A DNA stretch of 64,000 bases from Geodermatophilus dictyosporus (lineage in GTDB: Bacteria; Actinomycetota; Actinomycetes; Mycobacteriales; Geodermatophilaceae): the NCBI RefSeq assembly GCF_900115505.1, contig NZ_FOWQ01000003.1:620001-684000 (forward strand). The letters are read 5' to 3'. Of this stretch, positions 59,734-64,000 are shown in pieces. The notes beneath the pieces are model-generated. The model saw nothing but the letters and a program-made list of their open reading frames with translations. It was not told where the DNA came from and did no database searches. The position numbers and the translations under genes were made by a program. The first letter of the stretch is position 1, and every line of letters begins with the position of its first letter.

Positions 59734-59753
59734 TCGTCAGCAACAACTGACGA
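59734..59753 (+). terminator. Short hairpin after csrA
   Basis: TCGTCAG and CTGACGA pair around CAACAA in the 193-base gap after csrA. It may end the flgN-csrA transcript. The A/T content of the following stretch (59760-59848) suggests that a promoter for the next gene lies there, but no element is clear. Confidence 0.45.
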
Positions 59754-59848
59754 AGGTGGCCCCGCACATTGCGTAGGGCACGGCGAGTTGTGTGCCCGTC
59801 ACCGTCCGCTCATCCGCCAGAGTTGCCCCGAGCACGTCACAGGGGGCG

Positions 59849-60307
59849 ATGAACATGCGACAGAGCGTTGCAGCAGTGCAGGGGTCCGGCGTCGAGGCCG
59901 GCACCGGTCCGACGGCCGACACCGTCGTCGTGCACGTCCAGCTCCGCCCGCGGAGCGGGTCCACCCGCCGCTGCCTCGCCGAGCTGGCCGCGCTGGCCGC
60001 CGCGCACCCCGCCGTCGGCTTCGGCGTCAGCGGCCTCGGCAAGGACGACCGCGTCGTCCGCGTCACCGTCGGCGTCGAGCTCGGCCCCCGCGAGGCCATC
60101 GCGCGCTTCTCGCCGCAGGCCCAGGCCGCCTACGCCTTCGTCAGCGACCTCTTCACGGTCCTCTACGACCACATGCCGGTCTACGCCGCCGAGCCCGGCC
60201 CCGCCGAGCGCGCCGCCGCGGAGGCCCTCCTCGTCGCGGCCGACCCCGAGGTCGCCCCCGTGCCGGGCCCCCGCTCACCGATGGCGGACGAGCGCGTCGC
60301 GCTCTGA
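59849..60307 (+). CDS. Uncharacterised protein downstream of csrA
   Basis: A 152-residue protein of unknown family; AGGGGG lies 2 bases before the ATG at 59849. Residues 23-80 alternate strand and helix (TVVVHVQLRPRSGS, then RRCLAELAALAAAHPAVGFG, then RVVRVTVGVELGPREA), which suggests a small alpha/beta or ACT-like fold. A helical part with YAFVSDLFTVLYDHMP follows. No signal or membrane segment. It stands before a sigma-like gene and may regulate it, which is inference. Confidence 0.7.
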   Translation: MNMRQSVAAVQGSGVEAGTGPTADTVVVHVQLRPRSGSTRRCLAELAALAAAHPAVGFGVSGLGKDDRVVRVTVGVELGPREAIARFSPQAQAAYAFVSDLFTVLYDHMPVYAAEPGPAERAAAEALLVAADPEVAPVPGPRSPMADERVAL

Positions 60308-60316
60308 AGCCCCTTC

Positions 60317-60338
60317 CCGAGGGGCCGTCGCCCCTCGG
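60317..60338 (+). terminator. Hairpin between the unknown gene and the sigma-like gene
   Basis: CCGAGGGG and CCCCTCGG pair around CCGTCG, 10 bases after the stop at 60307. It may weaken transcription into the sigma-like gene, which has its own AGGAG ribosome site. Confidence 0.5.
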
Positions 60339-60372
60339 CCGTCGCCTTCCCCGCGATCGCCCAGGAGTACCG

Positions 60373-61455
60373 GTGACCCAGCCTGCCCCCGCCCCGTCCG
60401 CCGACACCCGCGCGCCGCTCGTCTTCGGCGGTGTCCCCGAGGCCGAGGGCTTCGCCGGGGTGCCCATCACGCCGCGCGACCGGGTGCACTTCCGCGCCGA
60501 CCGGGAGCTCCCGCTCGCGCGCCTGCGCGCCGACCTCCCCGACGGGGTGAGCGTCAGCCACGACGAGGGCGAGGGGCTGTACCGGGTCGACGGGCCCTGC
60601 GGCCAGGGCGCCGTGCTCGCCGACTGGGTCCGCGCCTGGTGCGCCACGCACGGCGCCACCACCGTCGGCCTGCGCGCCGAGGCCGACGTCCGCCGGCGCG
60701 CGCCGCGCGACCTGCCGCCGGCCTTCCTCGAGGACCTGTGCCGCCACTACATGCCGGTCAGCCTCAAGCGGCTGCAGCGCAACATGAGCACGATCCGGCT
60801 GCACCTGCCCGACCCCGACGACCTCGCCCAGCAGGTCGCCGAGTGGATCCTCAAGGCCGTCGGCCAGTACGACGAGACCAAGGGCGTCCCGTTCGGGGCC
60901 TTCCTGGCCACCCAGCTGTCCAAGTGGGTGCACGACCTGGGCCGCAACGCGCACGGCCGGACGGCGGCCGACACCGAGAACCGGCAGCAGAAGGCGGTCG
61001 CCGCCTTCCAGGCCGAGCACCAGCGGCGGCCCACGGAGCGGGAGCTCGCCGCCTACATGGGGCAGAGCGTGGCCACCCTGCGCCGCAACTCGCAGACCGT
61101 CGCCACCCTCAACGGGCTGCGCAACCTGCAGTCGCTGGACGGCACGCCGGACGCGACCGAGGTGCTCCTGCCCGACTCCGACGAGGCGCCAGACCAGATC
61201 ATGGACGAGGCCGAGCAGACCCTGCTCTCGCACGCGCTGACCGCCGCGTGCGCGCCCGACCCCACCGCCGCGCGGGGCCAGCGGGCCGCCCAGCCCAACG
61301 TCCTGGGCTGGGCCACCTGGTACCTGACCACCTGGGGCGGGCAGACCAAGACGCAGGTCTCGGCCGACCTCGGCACCTCGGTGCGCAACATGAACGTGCA
61401 CGCCGACCGCGTCGAGCGGGCGCTGAAGGACCGGCTGGCCGAGCTCAGCGAGTAG
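60373..61455 (+). CDS. Divergent sigma-70-like factor with extra N-terminal domain
   Basis: A 360-residue protein. Residues about 145-195 resemble sigma region 2 (DDLAQQVAEWILKAVGQYDE, TKGVPFGAFLATQLSKWVHD). Residues 200-260 resemble region 3 (RRPTERELAAYMGQSVATLR). Residues 310-355 resemble the region 4 helix-turn-helix (KTQVSADLGTSVRNMNVHAD). The first ~120 residues are an additional domain I do not recognise, with two cysteines near 78-91. It is clearly distinct from fliA at 54834. It may be a second flagellar or stress sigma factor. AGGAG precedes the GTG. Confidence 0.75.
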   Translation: MTQPAPAPSADTRAPLVFGGVPEAEGFAGVPITPRDRVHFRADRELPLARLRADLPDGVSVSHDEGEGLYRVDGPCGQGAVLADWVRAWCATHGATTVGLRAEADVRRRAPRDLPPAFLEDLCRHYMPVSLKRLQRNMSTIRLHLPDPDDLAQQVAEWILKAVGQYDETKGVPFGAFLATQLSKWVHDLGRNAHGRTAADTENRQQKAVAAFQAEHQRRPTERELAAYMGQSVATLRRNSQTVATLNGLRNLQSLDGTPDATEVLLPDSDEAPDQIMDEAEQTLLSHALTAACAPDPTAARGQRAAQPNVLGWATWYLTTWGGQTKTQVSADLGTSVRNMNVHADRVERALKDRLAELSE

Positions 61456-61606
61456 CGGGCGAAACGGATCCGATCGGTCCGCCGGATCCGGGTCCATCCG
61501 GGTCCGGACCTGCCGATACCGAGAGCGTGACCGCGAGTCCTGCCCGATCCCGCGCCGCCGGCGCCGGAGGGGCCGACCCGCACAGCCGTCCGGGGGGAGG
61601 TGCACG

Positions 61607-61951
61607 GTGAGCGTCCTGCCCGCCGGCGACCCCGCCGCCGCGGCGCTGCTCCCGCACTGGCTGTCGGAGGAGGACCGCGGCGACCTGGCCGCCGTCGTCC
61701 GCGCAGCGCTGACCGAGCCGGGGGTGCACCCGGTCGCCGCGGTGCACCTGGCCGACGTGCTCACCGAGCTGCACGTGGCCGCCGCCCGCGACGCCGTCTG
61801 GCCCGGGCCCGCCGCGCGCGTGCGCCGGGTGACCGGCTGGGCCGACGACGTGCTGCCGGTGCGGCTCTCGGCCGCCGAGCTCGACAGCGTCCTGGACCTG
61901 ACCGCGCTGCCGTTCGCCCTGCGCACCCTCCTCGGGAGTCGCCGCCCGTGA
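61607..61951 (+). CDS. Uncharacterised 114-residue protein
   Basis: A mostly helical protein (HWLSEEDRGDLAAVVRAALT, AVHLADVLTELHVAAARDAV), of no known family, with no membrane segment. GGGGGGAGG precedes the GTG. Its stop overlaps the next gene (GTGA), so the two are coupled. A possible 27-codon upstream frame (61527-61610) ends on its start codon. The 151-base gap after the sigma-like gene holds the repeat GGATCCG...CGGATCC near 61472. Confidence 0.65.
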   Translation: MSVLPAGDPAAAALLPHWLSEEDRGDLAAVVRAALTEPGVHPVAAVHLADVLTELHVAAARDAVWPGPAARVRRVTGWADDVLPVRLSAAELDSVLDLTALPFALRTLLGSRRP

Positions 61952-62706
61952 GCCCCGAGCACCCCCGCTCCCGTGCCGGCCTGCTGCAGCGGCTGCGGCC
62001 CCGGCCGGTCGACGTCGACCTCCTGCACGAGACCGCCACCGCCGTGCTCCCGGGCCTGGCGACCGGCCGGCTGCGCGCCGCCGTGCTGGCCGATCCCGCC
62101 CGCGGCCCCGTGCTGGTCCTCGCCGAGGACGAGCGCCGGGTGCGCACCCCGCTGCGTGACCTCGCCGAGGACATGACCGACGCCGGCGTGCCGCCCACCA
62201 CCGCCGCGGTCGCCGCCGCGCTCACCGACCTCGTCGCCGCCCGCCCGGTCAGCGACGGCGCGGCCGCCACGGCCGGCGTGGCCGTCCTCGACTGGACCGA
62301 CCGGGCCCGTGCCGCCGTCGGCTGGCGGGTCGTCGTCCGCCGGGGGGAGCGCACCGTCGGCTGGACGCCGTCGGACCGCGCCGACGCCGCCGTCGTCGGC
62401 CGCACCCGGACCGCCGCGCTCGCGCGCGCCGCCGAGGCCGGGGGCGTGCTGCGGGTCGAGGGGCCGGTGGTGCTGTGGTCGCACCCCGGCGCGCCGATGC
62501 TGGCCTCGGCGGCCCTGGCCGACCCCGCCCGCCTGCTCGCCCGCATCGCCGACGCCGGGCTCCGCCTGGTCGAGCCGCACGTCGTGGTGACGCCGATGCG
62601 GCCGATGGCGTGCGCCTCCGCGGCCGTCGCCGCGCGGCTGGGCGAGACCGGCGAGGCCTGCGTGCGCCTGCCCTGGTCGCGCCTGCCCGACCTCCGCTGG
62701 CTGTAG
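61948..62706 (+). CDS. Uncharacterised 252-residue protein
   Basis: Translationally coupled to the gene before it. The sequence is Ala/Val/Arg-rich and alpha/beta in character (LRAAVLADPARGPVLVLAED, WRVVVRRGERTVGWTPSD, VEPHVVVTPMRPMACASA). No motif, signal peptide or membrane helix is recognised. It ends 15 bases before the convergent peptidoglycan hydrolase gene. The function is unknown; its place suggests a link with the sigma-like factor. Confidence 0.7.
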   Translation: MSPEHPRSRAGLLQRLRPRPVDVDLLHETATAVLPGLATGRLRAAVLADPARGPVLVLAEDERRVRTPLRDLAEDMTDAGVPPTTAAVAAALTDLVAARPVSDGAAATAGVAVLDWTDRARAAVGWRVVVRRGERTVGWTPSDRADAAVVGRTRTAALARAAEAGGVLRVEGPVVLWSHPGAPMLASAALADPARLLARIADAGLRLVEPHVVVTPMRPMACASAAVAARLGETGEACVRLPWSRLPDLRWL

Positions 62707-62721
62707 AGGACTCCGTCGCCG

Positions 62722-64000
62722 CTAGTCGACCAGGTCGCCGAACTCCCAGTGCCAGGGCTCGGGCTTCTCGCCGCCGGGCCGCGCCCAGTCGGGGTTGACG
62801 AAACCGAACGCACCGGCGTGCTGGGTCATCCAGGTCCACTGCGGGGTGCCCGCGACGTTGATCCCGCCGCACAGGTCCACCGCCAGCGCCCACCCGTGGT
62901 TCGACGTCCCCGGCACCGCGGCCAGCGCCGGCTTGCGGCGGAACGCGTCCACCTGCGCGGCCATCGACCGGTAGGAGTCGGTGATGCACAGCGGGGTGCC
63001 GAACGCCGCCTGGTAGGCCTGTGCCAGACCCGCGTAGCCGGCCGCGGCGTCGCAGCGCAGCGCGTGGCCGCGGGCGACCGGGCACAGGGCCGCCGTCGGG
63101 ATCCGGCCGTTGGACCAGCCGCCCCACGCGGGGCTCACCGGCCCGGCCGGCGCGGGCACGGCACCGCAGGCACCCCGGCCCGACGTCGACGCCGGCAGCG
63201 GCGCGTTGGGCTCGGCGGGCGCGGGCAGGGTCACCCGGACGGCGCGGGCGTCCGCGGGCATCGACCGGACGCCCACCTGGTAGCTCGCGGCCGAGGCGCC
63301 GAGCACGTCGTCCCCGCCGAGGTAGAGGCCGACGTCGAGGCCGCCGTCGGAGACCACCAGGTCGCCGACCTGCAGCTGCGACGCGGGCACCACGGTCGCG
63401 GCGGCCCACTGCCCGGCGGCGGTGGCCGGCAGCGCGTACCCGCCGAGCAGGAAGGAGGCGGCCACGAGTCCGCCGCAGTCGTAGGTGTCGGGCCCGGCGG
63501 CGCCGGCGACGTAGGGGCGGCCCGCCTGGGCCAGCGCGCTGCTCACCGCGGCCACGGTCTCGGCGGGCAGCACGGTCACCGGGCGGTTGCCGGCCACGGC
63601 CCACGCCACGCCGGGCACGGCCTGCCCCGCGGCGTCGAGCGCGGGGGAGAAGCCCTCGGGCAGCGCGGCGGGGTCGGCCAGCTCGGCCGCCGACGGCGGC
63701 TCGACGCCGGCGGTCGCCAGCTCGGTGAGGTGGCCCTGCCAGCGCTGCAGGGCGGCGGCGTTGCGCGCCTGCTGCTCGCCCGCGGCGGGCACGGTGCCCA
63801 GGGCGGCCAGCTGGACGGAGACGTCGAGCCCCAGGTCACCGGCGGTCGCCCGGATGCCACCCAGCAGGGACCGGGCCTGCGCGGTGGCCGAGTCGACGGC
63901 GGCCCGCGCGGCGGCCACCCGCGCCGCGGCAGCCTGCGCGGCGGCCTCGGCGCGCTCGGCGCGGGCGACCGCCGCCTCGCGGTCGCCGGCGGCGCGGTCG
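62722..64000 (-). CDS. Coiled coil-NlpC/P60-VanY (M15) protein, 5' end outside window
   Basis: At least 426 residues; the start lies beyond base 64000. The visible N-terminal part is an Ala/Arg/Glu coiled coil. An NlpC/P60-like domain follows (DTYDCGGLVAASFLLGG), but the usual catalytic His of HVGIYLG is replaced, reading LDVGLYLGGDD. The C-terminal domain is a D-Ala-D-Ala carboxypeptidase of VanY/M15 type with zinc and catalytic residues present (SNHGWALAVDL, EPWHWEFGD). It probably acts on peptidoglycan outside the membrane. Confidence 0.85.
   Translation of the reverse strand, partial: DRAAGDREAAVARAERAEAAAQAAAARVAAARAAVDSATAQARSLLGGIRATAGDLGLDVSVQLAALGTVPAAGEQQARNAAALQRWQGHLTELATAGVEPPSAAELADPAALPEGFSPALDAAGQAVPGVAWAVAGNRPVTVLPAETVAAVSSALAQAGRPYVAGAAGPDTYDCGGLVAASFLLGGYALPATAAGQWAAATVVPASQLQVGDLVVSDGGLDVGLYLGGDDVLGASAASYQVGVRSMPADARAVRVTLPAPAEPNAPLPASTSGRGACGAVPAPAGPVSPAWGGWSNGRIPTAALCPVARGHALRCDAAAGYAGLAQAYQAAFGTPLCITDSYRSMAAQVDAFRRKPALAAVPGTSNHGWALAVDLCGGINVAGTPQWTWMTQHAGAFGFVNPDWARPGGEKPEPWHWEFGDLVD

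Noticed and set aside
1-64000. tRNA, rRNA and CRISPR arrays
   Set aside because: No cloverleaf-type gene, rRNA segment or spaced direct-repeat array was recognised by eye; a tRNA scan and a CRISPR finder would settle it.

Overview
The window comes from a very GC-rich actinobacterium. GTG starts are frequent, stop/start overlaps of the ATGA and GTGA type are common, and a mycothiol S-conjugate amidase is present. Gene content and the style of one degraded gene suggest Geodermatophilaceae (Blastococcus, Geodermatophilus or Modestobacter). That placement is inference; no 16S gene or other marker lies in the window.

Positions 1-27,400 are a mixed chromosomal segment. In order they hold a GDSL lipase/esterase (cut by the window edge), a DUF2252 protein, a MoxR-type AAA ATPase with its VWA partner, threonine ammonia-lyase, a DrrAB-type ABC exporter, an M3 metallopeptidase, an RNHCP protein, greA, mca with a small membrane protein, a large SARP/AfsR regulator divergent from an azoreductase, a SnoaL-PhzF fusion, an AMIN-like secreted protein, a possible DNA-binding protein, a geranylgeranyl/menaquinone reductase, a hemolysin III protein, a short-chain cis-prenyltransferase, a DUF885 protein and a PIN-PhoH protein. 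From memory, greA, mca, hemolysin III, uppS and phoH2 keep the order seen in Mycobacterium tuberculosis around Rv1080c-Rv1095. A broken DUF559/AbiEi-like gene lies between two copies of an inverted repeat at 26,269-27,142.

Positions 27,400-59,700 are a nearly complete flagellar locus. One long minus-strand series runs flgB-flgC-fliE-fliF-fliG-fliH-fliI-fliJ-(NlpC/P60-lytic transglycosylase)-fliK-flgD-flgE, then flbD-motA-motB-fliL, then fliM-fliN-fliO-fliP-fliQ-fliR-flhB-flhA-flhF. Also on the minus strand are fliA (sigma-28 type), fliC and fliD-fliS-fliT. On the plus strand are flgN-flgK-flgL-fliW-csrA. Five sites with the layout TCAA-like, 16 bases, GCCGATGA-like stand in front of flgB, fliC, flgN, flbD-motA and fliM, and they fit the FliA/WhiG promoter consensus. 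The fliC leader carries a hairpin with GGA in its tetraloop plus an AAGGAGG Shine-Dalgarno. This matches the layout of CsrA targets, and fliW and csrA lie close by. No flgF/flgG, flhG, flgM or chemotaxis genes are in the window.

Positions 59,800-62,700 hold four plus-strand genes without clear homologues known to me. One is a divergent sigma-70-like protein with an extra N-terminal domain. This block is the best candidate here for something undescribed. The window ends with a secreted-type protein that combines a coiled coil, an NlpC/P60 domain lacking its usual histidine, and an intact VanY-type carboxypeptidase domain.

No tRNA, rRNA, CRISPR array, complete insertion sequence or prophage was seen.
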